Shown here one piece after another: positions 49,329-60,066 of a DNA stretch of 64,000 bases. The position numbers and the translations under genes are program-made. Origin of the DNA: Aldrovandia affinis (taxonomy: Eukaryota; Chordata; Actinopteri; Notacanthiformes; Halosauridae); assembly GCA_029706075.1 (NCBI GenBank), contig JAINUG010000173.1, positions 1,612,001 to 1,676,000 of the forward strand, given 5' to 3'. The notes under the pieces were generated by a model. That model did not search any database. It saw only the letters and a list, made by a program, of their open reading frames with translations, and was not told the origin of the DNA. Position 1 is the first letter of the stretch. Every line of letters begins with the position of its first letter.

Positions 49329-50251
49329 TGTGAGGTATGGGATAAGGACCCAGACGCAGACCAGGATCAGGCAGAAAGGAACGTTTAATTCAGGCAAGGA
49401 TCAAAACCAGTAGACAGAGTAGCGAAATCCAAGAGAGTAGTCAAAAAACAATCCAAAAAGTAAAAAACCAAGAAATCAGAAAAGGCAAACAAAACAGAAT
49501 CGGCAGGCAAACTCGAAGTGAAACGGAAGGGGTGTCTCGGGAAAATACAACAGACTCTGGCTTACTGATAATCGGCACAGGGAATGAGGATCAACGTTCT
49601 GACAAAAAGTGAACGTAAACACGGAACTTATATACAAGCAGGGAAGGGAAACACAATAGGAATCAGGTGTGACTGGGAGGAGAGAAGGGCAGGAACACAG
49701 GTGAGAACGCTAGGATTCACTAATACAATAATGAGGGGAAACGAAAGACACGGACTGGGAATCACATAGACACATTGACAATATATGACCTGGAAGAGCA
49801 GGCAGACACGTGCACAGTTCGAAGGGGAGGAACGCATAGAGAGAATCTGCTTGCAGATAAAGCAAAACGTGAGAAGCGTACAGGGATAGGACAACGAGAG
49901 AGAGAATGATAGCGATAGATAGAAGCATGAGATAATTAGTAATTAGTAATGTTAGTAACTTAATCTAAATCCCTAATGTTAGTAGATTAGTAGGTTAGTA
50001 CTATATACATCTAACTAATATATACAAAGTGTTTTAGAAAGAAAGAAGGAAGTAAACGAGATAAGAAACCAAGATAGACAAACCGTAAAGTTGAATTTCC
50101 CGAAGTGCAAATGACAAAGACAAGGAGTGGATCTCGAACAACAAGGAACACAGACAGAACGGGGAACAGAACATGAATGAAACATGAATGATAAGAATAA
50201 TATATAAACAAAGTACAAAAACAAACCGAACAGACATTACAAAACATAACA
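49329..50251 (-). mobile_element. Solo LTR, about 0.92 kb, family A, minus strand
   Basis: On the minus strand it starts TGTTATG and ends CCTCACA. The flanks are AAAAA at 49324-49328 and at 50252-50256. It is homologous along its whole length to 8001-9029 but lacks about 100 bp. It sits between the ORF1 and ORF2 pieces of the Tx1/L1-like LINE. Confidence 0.8.
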
Positions 50252-50259
50252 AAAAATGG

Positions 50260-51540
50260 AAAACCGGATGAAAGACACTGGAGTTTATTGTTGCTGTCTA
50301 TTAAAGTAACTAGCGATGGGCACTCCAGGCACAGTGAGTCCAAAAACTCGGTAGCCGCCACCATGGATCACCATGGATCACCATGGATCAACTTCAGCCT
50401 GACAGGGTAAAGAAGAAATGCTTGCACGGCGTGGTTGTGGGCTTGCTTGATCGGCTTGGAGAAGTTCTTCTGACGTTGGGCTGTATGTTTGCTGTAATCC
50501 GCTAAAAAGCAAATCTCCTTTCCATCCACAATCAGAAGGTATTTCCTGGCAGCCTGCAGAATAGCCTGGCAATCAGTGTAGCAGAGCAGGCAAAAAATCA
50601 GGGTTCTCGGCCTGTCGCTTGGACTATCATTCTTTTCGCCATCAGGGCTGGATCTCCACATAAGCTAACAAGGCCTGGGCCTAGGGCCCCAATGGCCCAG
50701 AACTATGGGGAAATTTTGATTTAAATATGACAATACGTTTTATTAAATGGCATGACCGGCAGAATTTTAACAAACTCAGTAACGCGTTTCAGATATTTCA
50801 GCTTCGTTAAGCTGTCTCCCTCTGGTGGACATAAGAAATCAGATGTGGAGCACTCAGTATTTCTCTCCGTATTTTCTCACACAAGCAACAATATGATTAA
50901 TGACTTTCTTAAATGATAAAAATCTACTCATTTACCTATAATTAATTAATTATGGTATTGTATTCTGAGCATGCTCCATCCTTAATCGTCAACTGTCTGT
51001 TGCATTGCATTTTGTTTCATATTGTTATTTGCGTAATTTATTTTAAATTTTTTGTGGGGATTAGGGTGAGGGGAGAGCAGGGTGAGAGGAGGGAGGGGGT
51101 TGGGGGCCCAAAATGGAGGTGGGGCCTTGGGCCCATGAACGTCAAGATTCAGCCCTGGTCGCCATATATGCGGTGAGCCCATGCAATCTCATGGTTTTTG
51201 CCAACCAGAGAAGGGAACCACCAAGGGAGAGTGCCTTCAGGAGAGTGCCTTCACTACCTGAAGACCTCAAGACCGATAACACAGATGTTTGATCTGTGGT
51301 TGCAGTCTTCCAACCCAGCCATTTTGGCTTCCATCCGCTTGTCTCTAGAGCAGCACATGGATGCAAGCTTAGCGTTTGTTTCCACCTTATTTTCAAGTCC
51401 TGAAAGGTTTGTTTTCCAACCTTTTAGCTCACTTGACAGAGCCACCAGTTCCGACTGCATCGAGCTCAACTTGTCTTCCAGGAGACTGAACCAAGACTCA
51501 AAAATGTGTGCCGTTTCTGTGCCCATGATTCCAGAAATTC
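50260..51540 (-). mobile_element. Tx1/L1-like LINE, ORF1 fragment
   Basis: The minus-strand frame 51526-51254 has a coiled-coil type stretch (LLEDKLSSMQSELVALSSEL, then LSGLENKVET) and ends LEDCNHRSNICVIGLEV. This is the entry to the RNA-recognition part of L1-type ORF1. After the hAT insertion the rest continues in 50661-50368: FCLLCYTDCQAILQAARKYL, DGKEICFLADYSKHTAQRQK, and LLYPVRLKLIHG. Stops separate the parts. A triplicated 10-mer (ACCATGGATC) lies at the end near 50360-50390. Confidence 0.75.
50643..51157. mobile_element. hAT-type MITE, 515 bp, inserted in LINE ORF1
   Basis: The ends CAGGGCTGGAT and ATTCAGCCCTG form the inverted repeat. The 8 bp flanks are TTCGCCAT (50635-50642) and GTCGCCAT (51158-51165), one mismatch. 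Inner repeats 'ggcctgggcctagggcccc' and 'ggggccttgggccc' are also inverted. It splits the ORF1 frame cleanly, and removing it restores the order of the ORF1 blocks. Confidence 0.85.
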
Positions 51541-52144
51541 CATAAGCTCTGACTGGGCAACTTTTCCCCCTTCCTTAGAAGGGGATGCATGAAAAGATAA
51601 AGCCCTCTTTTTTTTGACTCTGTGACATCTTGATACCTCAATAAACAGTACCTATTTACCAACTGTGTGAGGAATTCAGTAAAATGAGTAAAAATATGCA
51701 TATATATGGAGAGGGAGGGACAGAGCCACGGTTCACACTGCCAGTTTCCAACAGGTCACGTGATTTTTGCGACATTGAAATTTGATAGTGACTGAATTGT
51801 TGGGGTAAGCTAAGTTAGCAGTCAGCTATTGGAGCCACCATTTGCAGTTGCATTTCAATATTGTCATAAGAAATGTCATAACAGGTATCTATTATCATGT
51901 GTGTATGTAACACACAATACACTTATTATAGCATACGGCACATTCAGCATTACCAACAGTGCTTATACTTACAGAGTATGCCTTTTTACAGAGCTCAAGG
52001 GTACAACAAAATTGCAGCAACGAACGTGGACTCATTTCCCTCTGGTCATGACCTCTACTCTGCTTCATGCCACTATATTGAAGGGTTGGGTGCTCTGGTT
52101 AAGTGGTTGAAGAGTTGAGTACTTTGTGCCTTCCTCTCCATTAG
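51541..52144 (+). other. c1qtnf12: c1qtnf12 intron 3, 3' part
   Basis: The 5' end of the LINE may reach about 51700. The rest is unique-looking. The intron ends 'cctctccattag' before exon 4. Confidence 0.55.
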
Positions 52145-52326
52145 AGGCGACGGAGAGGCGAGCAGAATTGGACAGACAGACCAACCCCAGCGCTCTACCC
52201 CCTGCCCTCATCACTCTGGAGAGCATGACCTCCTACCGGAGGATAGAGGAAGCTTTCCACTGCCGGCTGAAGGGACCTGTCATCATAGACAAGAAAACCC
52301 TGATGGAGCTGCATAACTTTCAGACC
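52145..52326 (+). CDS. c1qtnf12: C1QTNF12 (adipolin), coding exon 4: linker and start of C1q-like domain
   Basis: This encodes residues 130-190. The split codon G|AG gives Glu130, and the first residues EATERR are exactly those of mammalian adipolin as I recall it. A variable linker (137-160) follows, then [11 protein letters not shown] (164-174), [13 protein letters not shown] (178-190), the first strand region of the C1q-like domain with Cys169. The donor is ACC|GTAAGT, phase 0. The closest paralogue, erythroferrone (FAM132B/ERFE), shares the EAFHCRL block but differs after it. The [11 protein letters not shown] stretch favours adipolin. Confidence 0.93.
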
Positions 52327-52527
52327 GTAAGTTTTGGGATAAAGGGAGTTGATCCATATAATACAACTTCCATTCTGTCATCTTCATTGCCGAGTTTGTT
52401 TAAACTCCGCCAGTGAGAAATCAGGTGATGAGGTCAAATTCAGGTTCCCACAAAAAACAATCAAAAGAGAAGAAGCCAAAGCCAAGGCTTTTTTCACCGA
52501 GTGTACATCATATCACATGTACAGATA
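52327..52527 (+). other. c1qtnf12: c1qtnf12 intron 4, 5' end
   Basis: Short unique stretch before the MITE; no feature. Confidence 0.5.
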
Positions 52528-52947
52528 GTGTCCAAAAAGGTGGAAAAACTAATATGGTATGACTATGGTAACCTCCTCTGTAGAGTCTGTTTACCTTTGC
52601 ACCTCAAACTAATGCACGGACATCATGATCCAGAAGTATAAATTTTCGACCATGGTTGTGCTTTGTTGATGATGTCTTTCCTTCAGAGTTCCATGCTGAT
52701 AGCACCTTAGATACTGTTCCTTGTGGAATATCAGCAAGTTCAGCTGTCTTTATCTGCGAAATGTGCCACAACAATCACCCCACTTTGGAAGTCACTGAGG
52801 TCTTGTCTTCTAGCCATAATTATCGGCAAACATGCCAGCTGGGATGTTAATTGCTTAACCTACTCAGGGCCAACACGTGTGGAAGCACTTGCTTTCAATA
52901 TACTTTGTGCCCCTCATTTAACCAAGTGGTTCCACCTTCTTGGCCAC
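52528..52947 (-). mobile_element. Tc1-derived MITE, 420 bp
   Basis: The ends GTGTCCAAAAAGGTGGAA and TTCCACCTTCTTGGCCAC are imperfect inverted repeats, with TA on both outer sides (52526-52527 and 52948-52949). The interior on the minus strand keeps the transposase start MARRQDLSDFQSGVIV. The catalytic part is gone. Confidence 0.75.
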
Positions 52948-53281
52948 TACCTATATGTCCTGGATAAGACAGTGTGTCTGACTGCTAGCTTGTCAATCTT
53001 TATAATCTTCAAGACGGCATTCAGGAGAGGGACAGGATCACTCCAACAGAGACAAGCACAGCAGAACCCTGCCAGAGCCTACAGCAGCTCCATTCTTGCA
53101 AGCATTCTGCCCCTTGACGCTCCACATCAGTTTCCTCAGGCGGCACACAAAAGACACTCTGTCTTTGAGTTGGAATACTACGCAGTAAAAATAGAGCCAG
53201 TTTGAAACCGCATGCTGTAGTGGAACAAATGTCCTGTGACATTCTGAGGAGGGTGGTAGAGGGTGTTAAGGCTCTTACATA
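52948..53281 (+). other. c1qtnf12: c1qtnf12 intron 4, spacer
   Basis: No feature recognised. The plus-strand ORF at 52723-53205 runs from the MITE into this stretch and has no domain. Confidence 0.45.
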
Positions 53282-53959
53282 CAGTTTTTTACGATCGCTA
53301 TAAAGCGTTTTTCAATACTTTTAACACTTATCCTAAACTCTTAACGCACCAACACACCTACCACACACAATTGGCAAAACGGTTAATTTCATGTTCAAAA
53401 TCATACATTGTAAACTAAACACCAACACTCATTTTCAAAATACTGCAAATATGTCTCAAAATCAAACAATTATTCCAAACACTAACACATGTTCTCTTCC
53501 AACAGGAATATTTAGTCAATCATAGCACAATGTCATAAAAAACACTAACAGCAGATGGAATTACAGAAACTGCATTACTTTACATGTGTCAGTTCTACCC
53601 GTATACAATAGACAATATATTGTATTGAACATAAATTGTCTTTTGCACTGCAGTTTATTTTGAGGCCTCTCTACATTTTTCTTTTGTTGGGTTTAGTAAA
53701 TGCATGCATTTTGTTCTTTTTTTTTGCAAACATTCAATACCAAAAGTGAATGACCCATCTCAGAGTAGCTTTATAGAATGTACAGTTTATGAAAAAGAAG
53801 ACAGTAAGTGACAGAATTGCTGCATTAAAGGCTTTATTTGCAAAGGGGAAATTACTGCAAGAGAACAAAAATAGGCAATATAGCTGCTGGTCACCATTGT
53901 GTGAAAATACAAAATATACAAACAGAAGAAGGCACAGAAGAAATAAAAAAATAAAAATA

Positions 53960-54303
53960 CAAAGTCCTCTTCTAATCTTCTCATCCACATCACACCTTAT
54001 ATCTTCTCTGGCAAAGCACCTTGGGAAGAATCTTTTGGCATGCCTTATCCACCCCTGACAGTGTTCAGCTGTGATGTCTTGGCATGCAGCATCCATTGCA
54101 TCCAAGAGGGACATTTGGTCGTGTGGACGATGATCGAAAACCTTCCATCTCCAGGCTGAAAAAACCTCCTCAATGGGGTTGAGGAAAGGGGAGTAAGGGG
54201 CAAGGAAAAGGGACATCATCCTTCGATGGGCGTCAAACCAGGCTGTGACTGCACGGGAATGGTGGAATGCCACATTGTCCCATGTGATCACATATATTGG
54301 CAA
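53960..54303 (-). pseudogene. DDE transposase, C-terminal half
   Basis: It begins YVITWDNVAFHHS (second catalytic Asp), then APYSPFLNPIEEVFSAWRWK (the PxxSPxLNPIE block with the third acidic residue) and GWIRHAKRFFPRCFAREDI. These are hallmarks of the DDE_3/IS630-like transposases that are frequent in fish. The frame stays open to about 53960 and then runs into non-coding sequence. Confidence 0.85.
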
Positions 54304-54345
54304 GTGGTCCCCACCTGTCCCCTTTCTGCCTCCGGCACCAGTCTT

Positions 54346-54708
54346 TCATGCAGGTCTTCTAAAAACAGGAGAAGTCTGGTCGGTGTTGTAGGGGCCAATC
54401 TCACCAATCTCACATTTGTGCAGGAGCGCACCATTGTTGGAGATTGCGGCGCACATGGTGATGTTGGCTCCTCTCTTGCCTGGAACGGCACCAGCCTCTC
54501 TGAATGATAGCCCATGGTTAATGACATGGTCTATGGTGGTAGCTCTTATCTCATCTGTTACCCTAGCTCTGGCCCTTCTTTGAGCGCCACTACGCATTCT
54601 AACTCCTCTCCCTCTACCTTGTCCTTGTCCAGCCTTTACTCTCCCTTGTCCTTGTCCAACTCCTCTCCCTTGTCCTGGTACTCGTCTTCCTCTCCCTCGT
54701 CCAGCCAT
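54346..54708 (-). pseudogene. DDE transposase, N-terminal part joined out of order
   Basis: It starts MAGRGRGRR with a Gly/Arg/Gln-rich tail, then RVTDEIRATTIDHVINHGLS (the first helix-turn-helix segment), FREAGAVPGKRGANITMCAA. In relatives more than 100 residues, with the second helix-turn-helix and the first catalytic Asp, lie between the 'REAG' and 'GKRGANIT' blocks. Here they are deleted in frame. The copy cannot encode an active enzyme. Confidence 0.75.
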
Positions 54709-55251
54709 TCTTCTTTCTCTCTTTCTGTTGCTCTATATTGTTCTTTGTCCACACAAGATCAGCCCAAAGAGGTTCCCTTTTTATACTATATGGTCATGCG
54801 ATTGAAAGAGCCTCAACACTTGAGTATGTTTCCCATGCCGGAATCAGCTGTGATTGATCTATTTGCATATCTTCAATCAGCTGTTTCTCAATAGCAATGA
54901 AAAAATACAGGACATAGATTTTTGTTTCAATCTACAATGTGAACTGCTGTTCACTTCAACTTTAGCCTATAAGTTAGGTTTAGAACATGAGGTTATCTGT
55001 TCTGACATACAGTGTGAAAGCATTTGTAAATTTGGCAGTAAAAATCCATTGTTTTGGTCTTGGTTGAGCTTGTGTGTAAAAGAAGTTCAAGCATTTTTAA
55101 AATGTGTTAACTGTATGCATTTTGTGTCAAAGGAACAAGAAATGTGTTAATTGTATAGCCCACACAGACTGATGTTGTGCTAACTGTGTTAAGAGTTATG
55201 GAAATGTGACTACAGAACTGAAAAAAGGTTGATAGCAATTGTAAAAAACTG

Positions 55252-55656
55252 TAAACCAAAAGTTAAAAAATAAAAATAAAAAAAGGAATTTGATTTAGGA
55301 TGTCTGCCCTTGAGCTAAGATGGGATAATGTGTCTCTGATCAACATCGGCATGCTATCAAAAAATCAGCTGTACGCTGTTGTCCAAAGTTCCTGGTTTGA
55401 TGTTCCATCCAAAGATAAGTGAGCCACAATATTGCAGTAGTTTATCATAATGTTTATTTATACATATAATTAAAAAGTAGTATGCACTTTCACAAATAGA
55501 GATGTAATTGTAAAGTTTTACACTTTTGTGAAGTTTGAAGGATATTCAAATCCATTTTGAGTTTTATTGTATATATGAACCAACCAAATTGCAAACAATG
55601 CTGTGTGTATGTGTGTGTATGTGTGCATCCACATATGTGTGTATATATGTATGAAG

Positions 55657-55704
<48 letters not shown>

Positions 55705-57020
55705 TATGTGCATGTGTATATGTGTGTGTGTCTGTATACGCATGCGTGTATGTGAGCATGCATGTACGTATGTGCATGTCTGTGTCTGTGTATTACCAAT
55801 TCTTCATCCCTTATTGTCTTCAATGTATCTCCCTCACGGTTGAGGCTAGGTATCGCCTTTGAGACAAAAGTGCACTTTGATGTGTTTTGTATTATTTGGA
55901 CTTGACTTCTCCTGAGACGTCTGTGGATGATTGTGGCCCAAATCCAATAGATTCAACTCTCGGAAGCCAGACTCCTGACAAGCACCAAGGTCTGATACCA
56001 TATACAGTAACTCAATGTTTTTTTGTTTTTTTTAAAGGGTCTTCGCTGGCTCCATGGCTCCAAAAATCAGTTCACATTTGCTTACTTAGAAATCTCCCTA
56101 TGGTCTGGAAACAGAACATGGTGAAGGGATATGTTTCATATTTGGTTGGTGTTGCTTGCTGCTGAGCATGATTTAATTAGCACCAGTCCAGAGCAGGAGG
56201 TATTACAGCATTGAATACAGAAGAAATGCAATAGTGCAATAGTGGTATTAACATTTCTAAGACTGCTAAAGAGAAACCGAAGGCATACTGGCACTGGCGT
56301 TGGTCTTTGCATTAAAACACGGTGCTCTTGGTGTATTTGGACCAGTTTTGAACTAATTTAGCATTGATTCACAGAAGCACAGAGGGTAACTTTATATTTG
56401 TTAACTCAATACAGTGGTCCCAGGAAGTCATCTTCCTCTCCCCATAAAGAAAGATGACTGCTGCATACCTTGAGGCTGGCTTGCTTTTTTTGAGGTGCTG
56501 AGTGAAAGTGACCCACGATGACAGAGTTATCTCAGGGCCATAAATCATTCACTGTAATGAGCAGACTTGGTTTTGCATTTATCCAGCTCTGCCTTGAGGC
56601 CATGCTAGACAAACATGGCTCTACTGTAAAATTTCATTGGCCTGTTTTGGGCAGATTCACCTTGATTCCATAATTGGATTTGACTAATTTTGCCGTATTC
56701 TTTCTGGATATTTAGTAAGATTCCAAACTGTGGTTTCCATGATATAAGTGTGTTTTCTTCTCATACCGAAAAAGAGAAATGAAAACGCTTCACGGCACTA
56801 GTTATAAATCCCATATTTAGAAGTATTTTGACTGTCCCATGTTTGGATTTAAATGCAAAATGAGAGGGTGGTGCAGGATTTTATCTTCTCACTTTGTGTG
56901 CTTGTGTGTGTATGTATGTCTGTGTGCATCTTTGTATTTTGTTGTGTGTATGCGTGCATGTTTTTGTGAGTGTGTGTGTGCTGCAATGTGTGTATATGTT
57001 TGTGTATATGCTTGCAGGTA
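55252..57020 (+). other. c1qtnf12: c1qtnf12 intron 4, middle part
   Basis: A GT microsatellite at 55658-55701 with imperfect GT/AT flanks up to 55790, and a second weak TG-rich patch at 56897-57010. No gene. Confidence 0.55.
55658..55701. repeat. (GT)n microsatellite
   Basis: About 22 uninterrupted GT units within a wider purine-pyrimidine alternating region (about 55595-55790). Confidence 0.95.
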
Positions 57021-58150
57021 CAGTAGGCTCCGTTTTTATTCATACCCTTGATAAAGATAAACAAAAGAGATCATATAAAATAAACGTTATAACTAATGAG
57101 GTATATTTTATGCTCAAAAAATTCAGAAACTTCCAAACCTTTTTTTTCCAGAAAACATCTGGATCACAATTATTCATACCCCTAACTATTCTTTCAAATT
57201 TAATCCAACAAAAACAAACCTTCATAAAGTTTTTACAATAATTGGAAGGTTATGGAACTATACACATGGCCTGCAATGGTATCATGTTTCCCTAGGGTAT
57301 AAAACGGAGGGAACACACGTTTGAAATACTGTGGTCAGCTATCATCATGGTGAAAGGCAAAGAACTCCCTGAAAGCATCAGACAAAAGGTTATTGACCTG
57401 GAGATGGCTACAAAAAACTAAAAAGTTCAAAGATACCGCTTTCCACTGTTGTGTCAATTATTAGGTTTAAGGCCACTGGAACAGTGGCTAACCTGCCAGG
57501 TTGAGGATGCAAGTTTATCTTACCCCCACGTGGAGTGAGACGGATGGTTCGAGAGGCAAAAAGAAGTCCAAGGGGCACAGTTGAAGATGTTCAAAACAAC
57601 CTGGCATCTTGGGGTTACAAGGTGTCTAAAGCTACCATTCGACGATGCCTACATGACAATGGCCTTATGGCAGAGTTGCAAGAAGGAAGCCTCTTTTGAA
57701 GACAATTCACCGAAAAAGGTATCTTGAATTCCTCAAACTACATCTGAACTACGTCCACAAACGTCAATCCAAAAATCTGAAGGAACTAGAACAATTCTGC
57801 ATGGACAAATGGTTGAGGATCCCCCCCAAGAAGGTCCATAACCTCGTATGACACTACAGAAGGTAACTACTTCCTGTTATAATGCCCAAGGGAGGAACCT
57901 CAAAGTACTGATAACAGGGATGTCTTATCTGGGAACAAAATTATAATTTGTGAACCATTCGATTGTGGTTCATGCCAATGTATTATTATTAAAGAATATA
58001 ATTTTCGGAATTTTTTGAGCATAAAATATACCTCATTACTGTGTAGTTTATTTTATACATATATTTTTAATATTTATATAACATATATTGTTTTATCTCA
58101 AAAGTTTATCTCATCTTTATCAAGGGTATGAATAAAAACGGAGCCTACTG
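57021..58150 (+). mobile_element. Tc1-like transposon, 1.13 kb, catalytic core deleted
   Basis: The ends CAGTAGGCTCCGTTTTTATT and its exact reverse complement AATAAAAACGGAGCCTACTG continue as inverted repeats for about 40 bp ('catacccttgataaagat'). TA flanks both ends. The plus strand holds MVKGKELPESIRQKVIDLEM (helix-turn-helix, near 57347), KPLLKTIHRKRYLEFLK, and after a jump VHKRQSKNLKELEQFCMDKW, which is the C-terminus. The DDE region with 'WSDE', 'QDNDPKH' and 'NPIE' blocks is missing. Frameshifts are also present. Confidence 0.9.
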
Positions 58151-58244
58151 TATATGATTAATTCCTGATCGTGCTATAATTATGGTCTACAAGCCATGGG
58201 CTGCCCTGCACCACAGGCAGCAGAGATTCTGCCGGCGCTCTGGA

Positions 58245-58277
<33 letters not shown>
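58245..58277. repeat. (CA)n microsatellite
   Basis: About 16 CA units. Confidence 0.95.
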
Positions 58278-58279
<2 letters not shown>

Positions 58280-58617
58280 CGCAGCCCTGAAGTCTATGTG
58301 CCCTAGAGAGTGTGAGTATGCTGATCTGCCTTCCTTTACTGGTGCCTTCCAGGAATTCAGATCCTTTCAGGATCGGAGCTACCTTTTGTTCCTTTGTACA
58401 ATTGCATGAGACTGGTAGCTTTTGGCTTGGTCTGAGAAGAGTTGATTTTGCCACAAGGGGGTTTCAATACTTTGTTTGTACGTAGTACAGGGATTATATA
58501 GAACTATTGGCAGTTGTATTAACGCTTCTATAACATGAAACAGCTATAAATGATCAAAACAAGTGACTTATTATTAAGTAAATGATGTGATTACATTATA
58601 GTGTATGTACATTATGT

Positions 58618-59165
58618 TATACTGTAACTAGCTTGGAACACAAGTTTATGGGCGATGGACCACCATGAACTGCTAGAACACCTTCAATGTACCTTGGCAT
58701 ATATTCCACAAGTATCAATAACTCTGTTGGAGGGATGCAACACCATTCTTCCATGGTAAATTCCATAATTTGGTGCTTTGTTGATGGTAGTGGAAAACAC
58801 TGTGTCAGGCACTGCTCCTGAGTCTCCCATAAGTGTTCAATTGGGTTGAGATCAGGTGCCTGAGATGGCCATGGCATATAATTTACATTATTTTCATGCT
58901 CATCAACCATTCAGTGACCACTTGTGGCCTGTGGATGGGGCATTGTCAGCCTGGAAGAGATCACCCCATCAGCATAGAAATTTTACATCATAGGATGAAG
59001 CTGGCCACTCAGAATGGCTTTGTATTTATTGGTGTTTACTTGGCCCTCTAAGGAGTGCAGTGAACCTAAACCATTCCAGGAAAATGCACCCCACACCAAT
59101 AACGGAGCCACCTGAACCCTTACTTTACTGTGTTTAAGTGTTTCCTTTATGTTGGCAGTTACCTG
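58618..59165 (-). mobile_element. Tc1-like element, deleted copy
   Basis: The right end GGCAGTTACCTG is followed by TA (59166-59167). The left inverted repeat is lost. The minus strand carries ENNVNYMPWPSQAPDLNPIE, then HLWETQEQCL: the Tc1 PDLNPIE block with the catalytic acid. 58680-59100 aligns with 41100-41540, so it belongs to the same family. Confidence 0.8.
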
Positions 59166-59206
59166 TATATTACATTTGTATTTGCCTCACATTTGACATG
59201 TTATAG

Positions 59207-59334
59207 AGCTCAATACTGGAGCAATTCAGGTCAAGCAAGTTGCTCATGGGTACAATGACAGTGCCCCACCTGTGACTCAAACCTGCAACCTCTGGGTTAG
59301 CTCAGCTTCTTAACCACTGCACCACACTGCCGCC
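59207..59334 (-). repeat. tRNA-derived SINE, type A, tail missing
   Basis: It has 'gcaattcaggtcaagcaagt', 'gggtacaatgacagtgcccc' and 'cttaaccactgcaccacact', i.e. head and upper body in reverse. The 'gataagagcgtctgctaaat' tail is absent. Confidence 0.75.
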
Positions 59335-59957
59335 ACATGTCCTAGTTTATACAAAATGTGACCGCTAATTTACAATAAATCAAGCATTGGGCTTCAGTCT
59401 TGCATTCTTGCTTGGGGGGTGGGGGTGGTGAAGAAATCTCACCAGATGGAACAAAATCAACACAGTAGCTTTTTATGCAAGTGCAATCATGCAACTTATT
59501 TAGCTTAATCTGGATACTGCATTATCCCATTCCCTTCAATGTTGTAATCTTCCTGTCTGTTTAAACATCAAGCTGTGCTTTAATCATCACTGGACCGTGT
59601 TTTTTCCTTTTAACACAGACTGGACCTTTGCACTGTATTTAATGTCACACATCAGTTTATAGTGTCGGTTTGTGTTTCATATTTTGAGTGTTTGACTGGA
59701 CTGCCAGAATGCTTTACAGAAACTCTGCTTGTGTCATTGTTTGAGGGATGGGTATCTTGAAGTTTGTAAAGGTTTCCCCAATAGTTGCTGTGCTCATTAA
59801 CATCTCGAGCCTGTGAAAAGAATCCCTGATAAAGGTCTGTATGTGAATGTGAAAGGGTGAGTGCTGAAACATTGTTTTCTTCTTTTTTCTTTACTAATGA
59901 ATGCAGTTTTGGGGTTAATAAGAGGGTGTGACATTCTTTTAAATTCTGTGTTGACAG
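59335..59957 (+). other. c1qtnf12: c1qtnf12 intron 4, 3' end
   Basis: Unique-looking sequence. The intron ends 'ctgtgttgacag' before exon 5. Confidence 0.55.
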
Positions 59958-60066
59958 CCTCCAGCTAAAGGTGCCTTTCTTCGGGGAACGGGAATGGACC
60001 AGTCCACTGGCCGATACACTGCACCCGTTACCGGTATCTACCAGTTTTCCGCCAATGTCCATATCG
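59958..60066 (+). CDS. c1qtnf12: C1QTNF12 (adipolin), coding exon 5: C1q-like domain core
   Basis: This encodes residues 191-226 plus one base of codon 227, in phase 0-1. It reads [20 protein letters not shown] then [16 protein letters not shown]. The block [17 protein letters not shown] has the C1q signature pattern (aromatic-x-Ala-Pro-x-x-Gly-hydrophobic-Tyr-x-Phe), the beta-strand core of the jelly-roll fold. It is close to mammalian adipolin (AAQGAFLRGSG, GRFTAPVSGIFQFSA) as I recall it. The donor is ATCG|GTAAAA. No damage is visible. Confidence 0.93.

Larger units (their letters stand above)
53282..55251 (-). mobile_element. IS630/Tc1-superfamily transposon, 1.97 kb
   Basis: The ends CAGTTTTTTACGATCGCTAT and GATAGCAATTGTAAAAAACT(G) are inverted repeats, each with TA outside (53280-53281 and 55252-55253). 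The subterminal parts (about 400 bp on each side) are AT-rich and carry many 'aaaca/tgttt' near-repeats. The transposase lies on the minus strand and is broken into an Arg/Gly-rich N-terminal piece (54708-54346) and a C-terminal piece (54303-53965). Confidence 0.87.

Noticed and set aside
50350..50411. Perfect Kozak context GCCGCCACCATGG followed by an ORF on the plus strand
   Set aside because: The frame is only about 14 codons (three near-identical GATCACCATG units) and lies antisense to the end of a LINE ORF1. The resemblance is a by-product of the triplicated 10-mer.
54514..54894. 126-codon Ser-rich plus-strand ORF
   Set aside because: It is the antisense shadow of the Arg/Gly-rich N-terminus of the IS630-like transposase.
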